Source: Candidatus Bilamarchaeum dharawalense
Lineage (GTDB): Archaea > Micrarchaeota > Micrarchaeia > Anstonellales > Bilamarchaeaceae
Reading direction: 5' to 3'
Length of the DNA stretch: 64,000 bases
Assembly: GCA_902386555.1 (NCBI GenBank)
Contig: CABMJJ010000009.1
Location: 213,680-277,679 of the forward strand
Numbering within the stretch: the stretch's first letter is position 1; each line of letters begins with the position of its first letter. Position numbers and translations under genes: made by a program. The notes under the pieces are model-generated. The model was not told the origin of the DNA. It saw only the letters and a program-made list of their open reading frames with translations, and made no database searches. Positions 16,929 through 25,743 of the stretch are shown here, piece after piece.

Positions 16929-17166
16929 ATTTCCAGGCTGGCATGGATGCCATTCTTTCATCAACATAGGCTGATGCAGTAGCCCGGTCCTGTTTTTTGG
17001 TCTTCATATAGAAAAGTATCATATTTTCTCTGACTTCATGTCTTGGCTTTAATACACCATTTGGCAGGGTACAGTATTTGCAGTATTTGTTATCCATCTT
17101 CCCGCCACCGAAATCTGATTTCTGAGCCATTGGCATTCCACAACTTTCACACATCACAAGGGTCAT
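16927..17166 (-). CDS. Small putative zinc-ribbon protein
   Basis: The 79-residue protein starts CESCGMPM then KYCKYCTLPNG, giving four cysteines in two CxxC pairs as in the putative zinc-ribbon family often found next to transferases or regulators. The C-terminal half is helical (TASAYVDERMASMPAW). Its role is unknown. It is a stand-alone gene read toward purN. Confidence 0.75.
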   Translation of the reverse strand: MTLVMCESCGMPMAQKSDFGGGKMDNKYCKYCTLPNGVLKPRHEVRENMILFYMKTKKQDRATASAYVDERMASMPAWK

Positions 17167-17304
17167 GTTTTCACCAGGGTTTAGACTAAGTATTATGGAT
17201 TGCTATCGGAGAAAAGCTGTTTATATCTTTCTGTAGTTCAAAAAAATAAAATCAGGATGTAATAAAAAGTTAATTATGCACTTATCATTTCCTAACTCTT
17301 TATC

Positions 17305-17468
17305 GCCGAGGTAGCTCAGTCGGCTAGAGTGCTCGACTCATAGGTAAAATCCGATGAGTGATGAGGGTTCGCCCGATGATATTACCACTCTACCAAACTC
17401 GCGGGGTGTGGGGTATTCCCACAAACTGAGAGATCGAGAGGCCGGGGATTCGAATTCCCCCCTCGGCA
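17305..17468 (+). tRNA. tRNA-Met (CAT), elongator-like, with intron
   Basis: Exons form acceptor GCCGAGG/CCTCGGC with discriminator A, D arm GCTC/GAGT, anticodon stem CTCGA/TCGAG with loop CTCATAA (anticodon CAT), and T arm GGGGA/TCCCC with loop TTCGAAT. The lack of A1-U72 and of the GGG/CCC anticodon stem rules out the initiator. tRNA-Ile with a modified CAT anticodon is the alternative. A 90-nt intron follows position 37. Confidence 0.85.
17343..17432 (+). other. Intron of tRNA-Met with possible C/D box guide RNA
   Basis: The 90-nt intron contains a perfect C box GTGATGA (17358-17364) and a perfect D box CTGA (17426-17429), 72 nt apart overall. This resembles the known box C/D RNA in tRNA-Trp introns of several euryarchaea. 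A good C'/D' pair and a clear target are not evident by eye, so this is a candidate only. Confidence 0.5.
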
Positions 17469-17562
17469 ATATTTCCATATTGACCATAGGGAACAGAATT
17501 TCCTGGTCGGCAAATATTAATTTAGGTAGGTAGATATATTTACACGAATTTTGGGTTTTCAA

Positions 17563-20500
17563 ATGGTCGATTACCTTAGCACATTGCGGGACGAACTTCA
17601 GCGTGCCTATGCAGCAGCCAGCGAAGCTCGCAGACAAGGTTTTGATCCATCTGACGACATAGAAGTAAAAATAGCCAAAGACGTGGCAGCCAGAGTGGAA
17701 GGTATTGTTGGCCCACCGGGAGTTGCAGAGATTATCCGAGCATTGGAAGCAGGAGGAATGCCACGGGAAGATATTGCATTTGAAGTTGCACGGAAAATTG
17801 CTGCCGGAGAAATCATCAAGGCCAGTAAAGAAAAAATGATAGAACAGGCAGTGCGAACTGGATTGGGAATCTTAACCGAAGGAGTACTTGTGGCACCAAC
17901 AGAGGGAATTTCTAAAGTAAAAATAAACACCAATCCAGACGGAAGCGATTATGTTGCGGTCTATTATGCTGGACCAATACGAAGTGCCGGTGGAACTGCA
18001 GCTGCACTTAGTCTTGTTTTGGCAGATATTGCCAGAAAAGTCTGTGGTGTAGGGGACTATCGAGCAACGGATTCCCAGATTATGAGATTTATAGAAGAAG
18101 TCACCACCTACGAGACACGCTGTGTTCACCTTCAATATTTACCTCCTGAGGATGATATTAGGGTTATTGCAGGAAGTTGTCCGATTTGCATCAATGGCGA
18201 TCCAACCGAGGATATAGAAGTTTCAGCATACCGGGGGGTCCCAGGCATTGAAACAGATCGAGTGCGAGGGGGAGTTCCGCTGGTTATGTGCGAGGGTGTG
18301 GCAGCAAAAGCAGCCAAACTTTTCAAATATACCAAAAGGCTAAAACTTGGATGGGACTGGTTGGAAAAAATAATCAAGATCAAAAAGAAACAGGATAAGA
18401 TCGAGATAAAACCAGACTGGACCTATATGGAAGGCTTGGTAGCCGGAAGGCCAGTTTTTAGTCACCCATCGGCAAAGGGTGGGTTCAGACTTAGATATGG
18501 TAGAAGTAAAACAAATGGTCTTATGGGAAAGAATGTTCATCCTGCGACCATGATAATTTTGAGTAATTTTCTGGCCTATGGAACGCACATGAAAATCGAA
18601 CGGCCAGGGAAAGGATGTGTTGTTGCTGCCCATGAGGGATTAGAACCACCAGTGGTAAAATTGAAAAACGGCAGTGTAATCAAAATTAAAACGATAGAGG
18701 AAGCCTATGCCTACACTGAAGAAGTAGAGGAGATTTTATTTCTCGGGGATATGCTTTGCACCTATGGAGATTTTCTTAAATCAAACCATCCCCTGCTGGC
18801 TTCTGGCTATTGTGAAGAATGGTGGCATAAGGAAGTGGAAGCAAAGGGGGTACAGGTACCGGAAAATTTAGACGCTCAAACTGCATTTCATTTTTCCAAG
18901 GTGCATGGCCTTCCCCTTCACCCAAAATTCACCTACCCCTGGCACGATATAAGTTCAGAACAGCTAAATGCGCTTGTCCAGTGGCTCAAGAAAAGTCAGT
19001 TGGAGATGGATGGTACTACACTCAAGGCACTTGTGATTCAGGGCACTGGAGCAAAAAGAGTGCTTGAAGAACTTTTAATTGAACATAGATTAGGAGACGA
19101 AAAAGTAATTGTTGGGGGAGAAGACGGATATGCTTTGCTTTCCTCTCTTGGAGCCATTACACCAGACTGGAAGGTGGATTTCACAAATTTTGATAACAGA
19201 TGGAATGCGACAATTGTACCATTGGAACTTGTCAATGAACTTGCAGGAATAAAGATCAAAGCAAAGGCACCAACCTATATTGGTGCCAGAATGGGCAGAC
19301 CAGAGAAGGCCAAGGAAAGAAAGATGGATGGAAGTCCGCATGTTCTTTTTCCCACTGGCTCGTTCAAAAATCGAAGTTTAAGCAAACAGTACAGACTTCT
19401 GAAAAGCCGGGAAGGAGAAAAAACAATAAACCTGGAAATTGTTAGATTCCGCTGCAGCAAATGCAGAAAGCTTGGATTTTACAGAAAATGCGATGTTTGC
19501 GGTGAGAGAGCAAATGAAGAAAGAATCTGCCAACAATGTGGACGAGTGGTGGAAACAGAAATGCATTGTGACCGAGACACTCTGGTCTATGATCGCAGGC
19601 CAGTGGATTTAATCGAACTTTTTGAAAATGTGAAAAGTGATGTTGGTACGCCATCGGATGATATCAAAGGAGTGAAAGGACTTTCAAATGCAATGAGAAT
19701 TCCAGAAAGATTGGAAAAGGGGTTCCTAAGAGCAAAACATGACGTCTACGTATTTAGAGACGGAACTTCGCGATTTGATGCCACAGATGTCCCACTCACC
19801 CATTTTACACCAAAGGAAGTTGGATTGCCTTTGGAAAGAGCACTTGAACTTGGCTATGAAAAGGACTATTTGGATAACAAGCTGGAAAGAGAGGACCAGC
19901 TAATTCCGCTTCTTCATCAGGATATAATTCTAGCAGATTCTGGAGCAGAGTACTTTATGAGGGTAGCTAATTTTATCGACGATATGTTGGTTAATCTCTA
20001 TGGTCAGAAACCATTTTATAATATTAAAACCAGGGAGGATCTGATTGGCCACATGGCAGTGGGGTTGTCACCACACACCAGCGCAGGAGTTCTGTGCAGG
20101 ATAGTTGGCTTTACCAAGGCAAATGTGGGCTATGGTCACCCCTATTTCCATACTGCTAAGAGAAGAAACTGTGATGGCGACGAAGATTGTGTTATGCTTC
20201 TCATGGATGCACTTCTCAACTTTTCAAGAAAATATTTAAGCGAAAATAGAGGCGGAACCATGGATGCCCCTCTTGTTCTTTCAATTGAAATAAATCCAAA
20301 GGAAGTGGATGATGAAGCCCATAACATTGAATTTGTTTCACACTACCCACTTGAGTTCTATGAAGCGGCTGAGAAGAACACACCACCGGGAGAGGTAAAA
20401 ATAAAGACCGTGAAGGATGTTCTTGGAAGTCCAGAACAATATGAGCTACCAATAACACATCCAGGTGGAACTCTTGATGTTGGCAATAATAGAACAGCCT

Positions 20501-20913
20501 ATGTTACCCTGGAATCCATCCCAGATAAAATAGATATTCAATTCAGACTTCAGGGAAGATTACGACCAGTTGATAGTAAGGACGCTGCCGAGAGGCTTAT
20601 ACTCAGTCATTTCATACCAGATCTCTATGGAAACCTACGTTCCTATTCACGCCAAACCTTCAGATGTGTTTCCTGCAATTCCATATTTCGTCGCGTTCCC
20701 TTGGCTGGAAAATGCAACCGATGTGGTGGCAATCTTCTTTTGACAATAAACAAAGGGGGAATTGAGAAATATCTGCAGATATCACGAGACATTGTGGATA
20801 AATATGACCTTCCAGTTTACCTTAAGCAGCGCCTTGAACTGGTGGAAAGAGAGATCAGAAGTATTTTTGAGGACGACAAGATCAAGCAGATGGGATTGTC
20901 TGACTTCCTATAG
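17563..20913 (+). CDS. polC: DNA polymerase D large subunit (DP2)
   Basis: This is the catalytic subunit of the archaeal replicative polymerase PolD, about 1,116 aa. The catalytic motif NCDGDED is at about residues 869-875, and the zinc clusters appear as CSKCRKLGFYRKCDVCGE, CQQCGR and CVSCNS with CNRCGG. No intein interrupts the catalytic motif, where many archaea carry one. The track begins at TTG 17551, but ATG 17563 (MVDYLSTLRDEL) is the natural start. The small subunit DP1 is not in this window. Confidence 0.95.
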   Translation: MVDYLSTLRDELQRAYAAASEARRQGFDPSDDIEVKIAKDVAARVEGIVGPPGVAEIIRALEAGGMPREDIAFEVARKIAAGEIIKASKEKMIEQAVRTGLGILTEGVLVAPTEGISKVKINTNPDGSDYVAVYYAGPIRSAGGTAAALSLVLADIARKVCGVGDYRATDSQIMRFIEEVTTYETRCVHLQYLPPEDDIRVIAGSCPICINGDPTEDIEVSAYRGVPGIETDRVRGGVPLVMCEGVAAKAAKLFKYTKRLKLGWDWLEKIIKIKKKQDKIEIKPDWTYMEGLVAGRPVFSHPSAKGGFRLRYGRSKTNGLMGKNVHPATMIILSNFLAYGTHMKIERPGKGCVVAAHEGLEPPVVKLKNGSVIKIKTIEEAYAYTEEVEEILFLGDMLCTYGDFLKSNHPLLASGYCEEWWHKEVEAKGVQVPENLDAQTAFHFSKVHGLPLHPKFTYPWHDISSEQLNALVQWLKKSQLEMDGTTLKALVIQGTGAKRVLEELLIEHRLGDEKVIVGGEDGYALLSSLGAITPDWKVDFTNFDNRWNATIVPLELVNELAGIKIKAKAPTYIGARMGRPEKAKERKMDGSPHVLFPTGSFKNRSLSKQYRLLKSREGEKTINLEIVRFRCSKCRKLGFYRKCDVCGERANEERICQQCGRVVETEMHCDRDTLVYDRRPVDLIELFENVKSDVGTPSDDIKGVKGLSNAMRIPERLEKGFLRAKHDVYVFRDGTSRFDATDVPLTHFTPKEVGLPLERALELGYEKDYLDNKLEREDQLIPLLHQDIILADSGAEYFMRVANFIDDMLVNLYGQKPFYNIKTREDLIGHMAVGLSPHTSAGVLCRIVGFTKANVGYGHPYFHTAKRRNCDGDEDCVMLLMDALLNFSRKYLSENRGGTMDAPLVLSIEINPKEVDDEAHNIEFVSHYPLEFYEAAEKNTPPGEVKIKTVKDVLGSPEQYELPITHPGGTLDVGNNRTAYVTLESIPDKIDIQFRLQGRLRPVDSKDAAERLILSHFIPDLYGNLRSYSRQTFRCVSCNSIFRRVPLAGKCNRCGGNLLLTINKGGIEKYLQISRDIVDKYDLPVYLKQRLELVEREIRSIFEDDKIKQMGLSDFL

Positions 20914-20953
20914 AAATATAATTATTGCACCTGATGTGTTTCCAGGTGATAAT

Positions 20954-21394
20954 GTGGATTTTGGTAAGTGCATAAAAGCTGCTATTTTACCTACTTTAGC
21001 GATTATTGTTTTAGGTATTATTGCAGTTGTAATCGGAGCCATCCCTTTCTTGAGTCTTGTGCTATGCTGTGTTGGCTGGCCGATGGGATTGATAACTCTT
21101 GCTCTTCTTACATGGGCAGGGTTTAATGCAGGAAAAGAAGGCCAGGGCATGGGTGGCGGTGCAGTAGCAGGATTGGGTGCTGGTTTACTCAGCTCGATTG
21201 TTATTGCCATATTAAACTTCATAGTATCCCTATTGGGATTTGCAGTTGGAACTGCAATGGGCAATGACCTGGTAAGTGGTCTCATAAACGGTCCTGCAGG
21301 AGCAATAGTACTACAAGCGCTTGGAATTATATTCTGGGCAGTCTGTGGGCTTGTTCTTGGTGTAGTTGGTGCACTTGTTGCAGGCAATAAATAA
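20954..21394 (+). CDS. Small Gly/Ala-rich membrane protein, 146 aa
   Basis: The product has four or five predicted membrane helices rich in Gly, Ala and Ile, and no soluble domain. The track start (20762) lies inside polC. The GTG at 20954 is preceded by AGGTGA at a good distance, so translation probably starts there (MDFGKCIKAAILP). It begins 40 nt after polC on the same strand. Function is unknown; it resembles the many small archaeal membrane proteins with a glycine-zipper helix pair. Confidence 0.6.
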   Translation: MDFGKCIKAAILPTLAIIVLGIIAVVIGAIPFLSLVLCCVGWPMGLITLALLTWAGFNAGKEGQGMGGGAVAGLGAGLLSSIVIAILNFIVSLLGFAVGTAMGNDLVSGLINGPAGAIVLQALGIIFWAVCGLVLGVVGALVAGNK

Positions 21395-21404
21395 ATTATT
21401 TTTT

Positions 21405-21782
21405 TTATTTTATTATTATCTTATCAGCAAAACTACTGATTATTGGTAATCTGAACCTTGATCCATTATAGGCTTTCCATGCAAAGAAAAGACGCAAAAC
21501 AAACATGACCAATGAGAATGCCATAACAACGATCCAGACAATCCAAAATGAAGCAAAAAATCCAAGAAAATTTGCACCTCCTATGACGAATACCAGGGCA
21601 AAGGCAGCGATGGCAATAAAGGAAGAAACAAACATAACAAAGATATCAAACAAAATGGCCTGGGCGGTATGATATTTTACGTATTGATCATCTTTTTTTA
21701 CAATAAACAGGATTAACGCGATCATGATGCCGAAAATGTAACCAATTGCTCCGAAAATATAACTATCCCGGTCTTCAACCAT
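21405..21782 (-). CDS. DUF4870/Tic20-like membrane protein (copy 2)
   Basis: From ATG 21782 (125 aa) the sequence has an FGAIGYIFGIMIAL helix, then VKYHTAQAILFDIF, the conserved H-x-x-Q/A helix of DUF4870-type proteins, then two more helices and a C-terminal Tyr/basic end (AWKAYNGSRFRLPIISSFAD). It lies downstream of a longer paralogue (21832-22272) with the same end motif. The track start at 21863 overlaps that gene and is unlikely. Confidence 0.7.
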   Translation of the reverse strand: MVEDRDSYIFGAIGYIFGIMIALILFIVKKDDQYVKYHTAQAILFDIFVMFVSSFIAIAAFALVFVIGGANFLGFFASFWIVWIVVMAFSLVMFVLRLFFAWKAYNGSRFRLPIISSFADKIIIK

Positions 21783-21831
21783 GAATAGAAATAGGGATGA
21801 GACTTTAAAAATTAATAATAAAAATAAAAAA

Positions 21832-22272
21832 TTATTTGTTTGCCTGTTTCTCTGCAAAGTCACCTATTAGTGGGAGTTTCATTTTTTCTCCTTGATAGGT
21901 TTTGTATGCAACAAACAGCATTGCCAAGAATACTAGTAACACCAAAGGCAATAACAGACAGCTCAATATGGCTCCGATGCCTCCAGTAACCAAACTAATA
22001 ATCATGACTACAATCCAAGCTCCGAAGAATACCACAAACAATAGGATATCAAGAATCAAACCCTGCCAAGCATGGAATGCCAATGTCTTATTCTGTTTCT
22101 TTTCAGTTAATAGGATGAAAAGAGGAACGAATAGGCTCAAACCAAACAAACCAACGTAACAGAGTGCACCGAATAAATTATCCTCGTTACCTGAAGTAGG
22201 TTTTGGTGCTTCTTTTGGTGTCTCTACTGGTTTTGGTGCCTCAACTGGTTCTGTAGTTTTTTTTCCCGCCAT
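21832..22272 (-). CDS. DUF4870/Tic20-like membrane protein with charged N-tail (copy 1)
   Basis: ATG 22272 is preceded by a strong GGAGG, so the track start at 22296 is too long. About 35 residues of Lys/Pro/Glu-rich tail precede the membrane part: NLFGALCYVGLFGLSLFVPLFILL, then LAFHAWQGLILDIL, then YKTYQGEKMKLPLIGDFAEK. The tail end matches the next gene's RFRLPIISSFADK, so the two are tandem paralogues. Function is unknown. Confidence 0.72.
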   Translation of the reverse strand: MAGKKTTEPVEAPKPVETPKEAPKPTSGNEDNLFGALCYVGLFGLSLFVPLFILLTEKKQNKTLAFHAWQGLILDILLFVVFFGAWIVVMIISLVTGGIGAILSCLLLPLVLLVFLAMLFVAYKTYQGEKMKLPLIGDFAEKQANK

Positions 22273-22332
22273 TTTTTTACCTCCTAGCTCCGACACATGC
22301 CGAAGTATTGTAAATCATACTCACATACTATG

Positions 22333-22340
22333 TTTATAAA
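22333..22340 (+). promoter_or_regulatory. TATA box for cysS
   Basis: TTTATAAA-type sequence (TTTATAAATATTT) lies about 30 bases before ATG 22366. This places the transcript start at or next to the start codon, so cysS is probably leaderless. Confidence 0.55.
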
Positions 22341-22365
22341 TATTTTTCGGGACGAAATTCGTCTA

Positions 22366-23817
22366 ATGCAATTTCTGGATTCCCTAACTAAGGAGATAAA
22401 GACGTTTTTACCTGTTCAAAATAGAGTGGTGATGTACGTTTGCGGTCTCACTCCCTATGATAGTGCCCACATAGGACATGCAAGAACCTATGTCTCATTT
22501 GATGTGATAAAAAGATATCTGATAAAAAAAGGCTACTCCGTATTCCACATCCAAAATATTACAGACGTGGATGATAAGATAATAAAAAGATGTAAAGAAA
22601 CTGGTGCGAATCCAAAAAACCTCACTGAACAAAATCACAATGAGGCCCTTGAATTATTTGGACAGCTGCATATCCTACCCGCAGATGTTTACCCGAAAGT
22701 TACCGAACATATTCCCCAGATCATAGATCTCATAAAATTGATTATGGATAACGGAAATGCCTATGAAACTGAAACTGGGGTATATTTTGATGTATCCTCC
22801 TTTGGTGGATATGGAAAGCTCTCAGGCCAGGATATGGAAGAAATAGAGGCAGGTTCAAGAAAAGAAGTGGACGAGAGTAAGAATGACCCTGCGGATTTTG
22901 CTTTGTGGAAAAAAACCAAGAATGAAATAATCGAATTTGACAGCCCCTGGGGACGGGGAAGACCAGGATGGCACATTGAATGCTCTGCGATGGTGAGAAC
23001 GCATGCAAAGCAAACATTGGACATTCATGGTGGTGCACGAGATTTGATTTTCCCCCATCACGAAAATGAAATTGCCCAGAGTGAGGCAGGAACAAAAAAG
23101 AAATTCTGCAATTGCTGGATGCATACCGGGTTCCTAACAGTAAATGGAGAAAAGATGAGTAAATCCTTGGGTAATTTCATAACATTAAGGCAGGCACTTT
23201 CTAATTCCACTCCGAATGCCCTTAGACTCTTTTATTTGCAAGCCCATTATCGCAGTCCGCTGGATTATGATGAAGACAATTTACAGGCAACTGAGGAGAG
23301 TGTGGAGAGGATATTCAATACCCTAGGGCTCCTTAATGAGACTCTTGCAAACGCCGGATCCCATGTGGATCAGGACTTTAGAGAAAAAACAAACTCGCTG
23401 GTAGCGACATTTTACAAGAACATGGAAAATGATTGTAACACCCCAGAAGCATTGTCTTCGCTGTTCAGCCTTCTTCGTATGATCAATGGTCATCTGGCCA
23501 GTGGAAAGGTAGATCATGCACAACTCAGGATTGTAAAAAACGCCCTTCAAGACATGCTGTGGATACTAGGTCTTGAAGAGAAAAGGAAGGGACTGGAGGA
23601 GAAGAAAGAGGACATACTTGCACTGGCGATTAAACTAGGAGCACCAAAACCAGAAACACCGGAACAGGCACTTGAATTTTTAATAAAATTAAGAGAGGAT
23701 TCCAGGGCTGCGAAGGATTATAAAAAATCCGATGAAATAAGGGACAAACTCAAGGCAATTGGAATTATTTTAGAAGATAAAACAGGTACCAGCGGCTCCA
23801 GATGGAAAATTATCTAA
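22366..23817 (+). CDS. cysS: Cysteinyl-tRNA synthetase
   Basis: This class I enzyme (483 aa) charges tRNA-Cys. Zn-binding and HIGH motifs are clear: MYVCGLTPYDSAHIGHARTYVSFD. GRPGWHIECSAM and HHENEIAQSEA complete the zinc site, and KMSKSLGNFITLRQAL is the KMSKS loop. The helical C-terminal domain contains DSRAAKDYKKSDEIRDKLKAIGI. The track start at 22297 covers the TATA box, so 22366 is used. Its 3' end overlaps the convergent glycosyltransferase by 8 bases. Confidence 0.95.
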   Translation: MQFLDSLTKEIKTFLPVQNRVVMYVCGLTPYDSAHIGHARTYVSFDVIKRYLIKKGYSVFHIQNITDVDDKIIKRCKETGANPKNLTEQNHNEALELFGQLHILPADVYPKVTEHIPQIIDLIKLIMDNGNAYETETGVYFDVSSFGGYGKLSGQDMEEIEAGSRKEVDESKNDPADFALWKKTKNEIIEFDSPWGRGRPGWHIECSAMVRTHAKQTLDIHGGARDLIFPHHENEIAQSEAGTKKKFCNCWMHTGFLTVNGEKMSKSLGNFITLRQALSNSTPNALRLFYLQAHYRSPLDYDEDNLQATEESVERIFNTLGLLNETLANAGSHVDQDFREKTNSLVATFYKNMENDCNTPEALSSLFSLLRMINGHLASGKVDHAQLRIVKNALQDMLWILGLEEKRKGLEEKKEDILALAIKLGAPKPETPEQALEFLIKLREDSRAAKDYKKSDEIRDKLKAIGIILEDKTGTSGSRWKII

Positions 23818-24676
23818 CTGGTTTGTAACTTTGAAACGGGGTTTTTCCCATGTGTGATTTAATGAAATTACTAGTGTGAAAAGCAAGATATTTTCTATAC
23901 CCCCATTTTTTCACCCGCCGCATGGACATAAAACAAACCGCATTAGGACGGTAGACCACCCGGCCAACAAGCATCAGTCTTTTCATCAGGTCAGTATCTT
24001 CACCAGTAATCAGAGAAGTATTGAAACCACCTATTCTGTCAAATACATCCTTTCGTACAGCCATGTTTCCAGCTGCGGCAAATGGAGTCTTAACTAAATA
24101 GGAAAAAGATGCAACTGGATGGAGAACTGCGTCGGCAAAAAACTTTTCTATGGTATTACCATCAGCAGGTGCGAGTTTTCCGCAGGTTGCAACAACATCT
24201 TTTCTAAGGGACTTCATGATAATTTTTAGCCATTTTGGAGTGCGGGTAGGGTGATTTTGCAGAGATTTTGTTATTTCTTTCAACCATTTTGGAGATGATC
24301 TGGGATCTTTTTTCAATGTTTTGGTAATTGCCTTCAACCATTTCAAAGAAGAAGTATTTTTATCACAGGACAGGAGTGGATCGGTTATCTCATCCAACCA
24401 GTTGGGGGGGTAGATTGTATCTGCATCACAGGAAACGATTATTTTTCCTTTTGCATATTTTGCTGCAGCCTGCCTGCCCAGGGCAATGATTCCAGGCTCA
24501 ACGGTTACAACTCTGCAGCCATATTCTTTTGCTATGTCCACAGTTTTATCTGAACTTTCCCCATCACCGATGATTATTTCAAATTTTTTACTGGTATTTT
24601 GATTTACTAGGGATTCGAGAGTAGGTCTAAGAAATTTTTCTTCGTTTAAAGTTGCCAGGATTATGGAAACATCCAT
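23810..24676 (-). CDS. Family 2 glycosyltransferase with tandem 18-residue insert
   Basis: The GT-A fold opens SIILATLNEEKFLRPTLESL, has GDGESSDKT and the metal-binding CDADTIYPP (DAD at 84-86), and an acceptor-site segment ITGEDTDLMKRL. It transfers a sugar from a nucleotide sugar, probably in cell-surface glycan or lipid modification. Residues 92-160 are unusual: NWLDEIT is followed by three near-copies beginning KWLKAIT, KWLKEIT and KWLKIIM, each 18 residues apart. This looks like expansion of a normal helix. No membrane helix is obvious. Confidence 0.85.
   Translation of the reverse strand: MDVSIILATLNEEKFLRPTLESLVNQNTSKKFEIIIGDGESSDKTVDIAKEYGCRVVTVEPGIIALGRQAAAKYAKGKIIVSCDADTIYPPNWLDEITDPLLSCDKNTSSLKWLKAITKTLKKDPRSSPKWLKEITKSLQNHPTRTPKWLKIIMKSLRKDVVATCGKLAPADGNTIEKFFADAVLHPVASFSYLVKTPFAAAGNMAVRKDVFDRIGGFNTSLITGEDTDLMKRLMLVGRVVYRPNAVCFMSMRRVKKWGYRKYLAFHTSNFIKSHMGKTPFQSYKPVR
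24197..24403 (-). repeat. Tandem 54-nt coding repeats in glycosyltransferase
   Basis: Each unit starts AAATGGTTG or AAATGGCTA and encodes KWLKxI(T/M)K(S/T)L. There are three units plus a diverged first unit (NWLDEIT). The 54-nt period keeps frame. Confidence 0.8.
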
Positions 24677-24750
24677 GAATAGATGAACCCCATATTGTTT
24701 AAATTACCTTGCTTAGGCTGGCTGAAGAGAAGTGGTGCACGCGCCGAAAA

Positions 24751-25038
24751 TTACACTTTGAATTGACCAAGTTGGGTAGACAGAAGCTGACATTGCTCTT
24801 TTAATTTATTCAGTTCGTCAATGCTGAAGGTAGATCGTTGTGCTTCACGGATCTGACTTATCCTCGATTCCCAGAGCTTGAAACTAAAATTGCTTTTTGT
24901 GGTGTTGATACGTCTTGCTTGTTGCATAAGGATTAGACAATCAAAGTCAATTTTTTTTCTCAGGGTATCAATCATTGTGTCTATTGGCACGGCATCTTGA
25001 ACATCCGGAACCGCAAACCGGTCTGTTTTTCCTGCCAT
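24751..25038 (-). CDS. Hypothetical helical protein, about 95 aa
   Basis: The function is not recognised. It is charged and helical with a possible coiled coil near FSIDELNKLKEQCQLLSTQLGQ. The track start is 25080, but the TATA element AAATATATAAG covers that start; ATG 25038 (MAGKTDRF) sits about 28 nt below it and fits a leaderless transcript. Divergent from the small zinc-ribbon gene at 25205. Confidence 0.5.
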   Translation of the reverse strand: MAGKTDRFAVPDVQDAVPIDTMIDTLRKKIDFDCLILMQQARRINTTKSNFSFKLWESRISQIREAQRSTFSIDELNKLKEQCQLLSTQLGQFKV

Positions 25039-25204
25039 ACTGGCTACTGGGTAAAGCATGCTTATATATTTTCTGTTCATGATTTTTTAGAAGTAATTTT
25101 TCAAAAAAGAGAGAAAAAAATGTTACAAAAAGTTGTTTTTGTGATGGAAAAATGTCGAGGTAAAAACAATCATTTATAATAACGTAATGCGTAATGAAAA
25201 AGGG

Positions 25205-25384
25205 ATGACCATGTCCGATGAGAGAGTAACGTTTCCAGCAGTTGAGGCCAATGTTCCAGTCGCTGCAGCTCTTTCAGAAGCTCAAAAAATTAAGAAAGGT
25301 ATTTGCCCTTCTTGTGATGGCAATCTAGTTTTTCAAGAAGGATGTAAAGTTTGCTATTCCTGCGGCTGGGGCGGCTGCGAATAG
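25205..25384 (+). CDS. Small zinc-ribbon protein, about 59 aa
   Basis: The C-terminal half is a zinc ribbon with CPSCDGNLVFQEGCKVCYSCGWGGC. It resembles the C-terminal zinc-finger tail of B12-dependent ribonucleotide reductases, but no reductase is attached. A TATA element (TTTATAATA, about 25170) lies about 30 nt upstream of ATG 25205, so the track start at 25187 is too early; ATG 25211 is also possible. It may be a free-standing nucleic-acid or protein-binding ribbon. Confidence 0.6.
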   Translation: MTMSDERVTFPAVEANVPVAAALSEAQKIKKGICPSCDGNLVFQEGCKVCYSCGWGGCE

Positions 25385-25508
25385 TCTTTGATTTTCCATA
25401 AAAGATATTGTCTTGACCTAATGGATTGGAATTCCAAGAAATTGACTAATTTTTAAAAGGAATGCTATCCTATTTATGCTGCTTGTATGTGATTAGTAGT
25501 TCTCAAAT

Positions 25509-25580
25509 GGGCTCGTAGCTCAGCAGCAGAGCATTCGCCTTGCACGCGAGAGGCCGGGGGTGCGAGTCCCCCCGAGTCCA
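25509..25580 (+). tRNA. tRNA-Ala (TGC)
   Basis: Acceptor GGGCTCG/CGAGTCC has the G3-U70 identity pair, and discriminator A follows. The anticodon stem TTCGC/GCGAG holds loop CTTGCAC (anticodon TGC). No intron is seen. Two oddities: the D loop is only AGCAGCA and lacks the usual GG, and the T loop is TGCGAGT instead of TTCGAAT. The other tRNA-Ala shares the T loop. Confidence 0.9.
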
Positions 25581-25643
25581 TTTTATATCTATCCATCTAA
25601 TTCTAACTTGCGGTCGTGATGAGAAGAGGTATTTCTGATAATG

Positions 25644-25658
25644 GCAAACTTTGTTTGC
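25644..25658. repeat. Perfect hairpin with TTT loop
   Basis: GCAAAC-TTT-GTTTGC lies in the 163-base gap between tRNA-Ala and the VTT gene. It belongs to the set of three-base-loop hairpins. Nothing else is seen in this gap apart from a possible promoter for the following gene. Confidence 0.6.
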
Positions 25659-25743
25659 TAGAACCTGATGATAACGTCATGTCTGAACCGCTTTTATGAA
25701 TGAAAATCGCCATAAAATTTGAAGGGGTTTCGGGGAATAAAAA

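Noticed and set aside
17338-17637. 99-aa minus-strand ORF across tRNA-Met
   Set aside because: It is antisense to the tRNA, its intron and the polC start. The tRNA and DP2 evidence is far stronger.
17563-20913. Intein in DP2
   Set aside because: The catalytic NCDGDED region runs without interruption and total length is normal for intein-free DP2.
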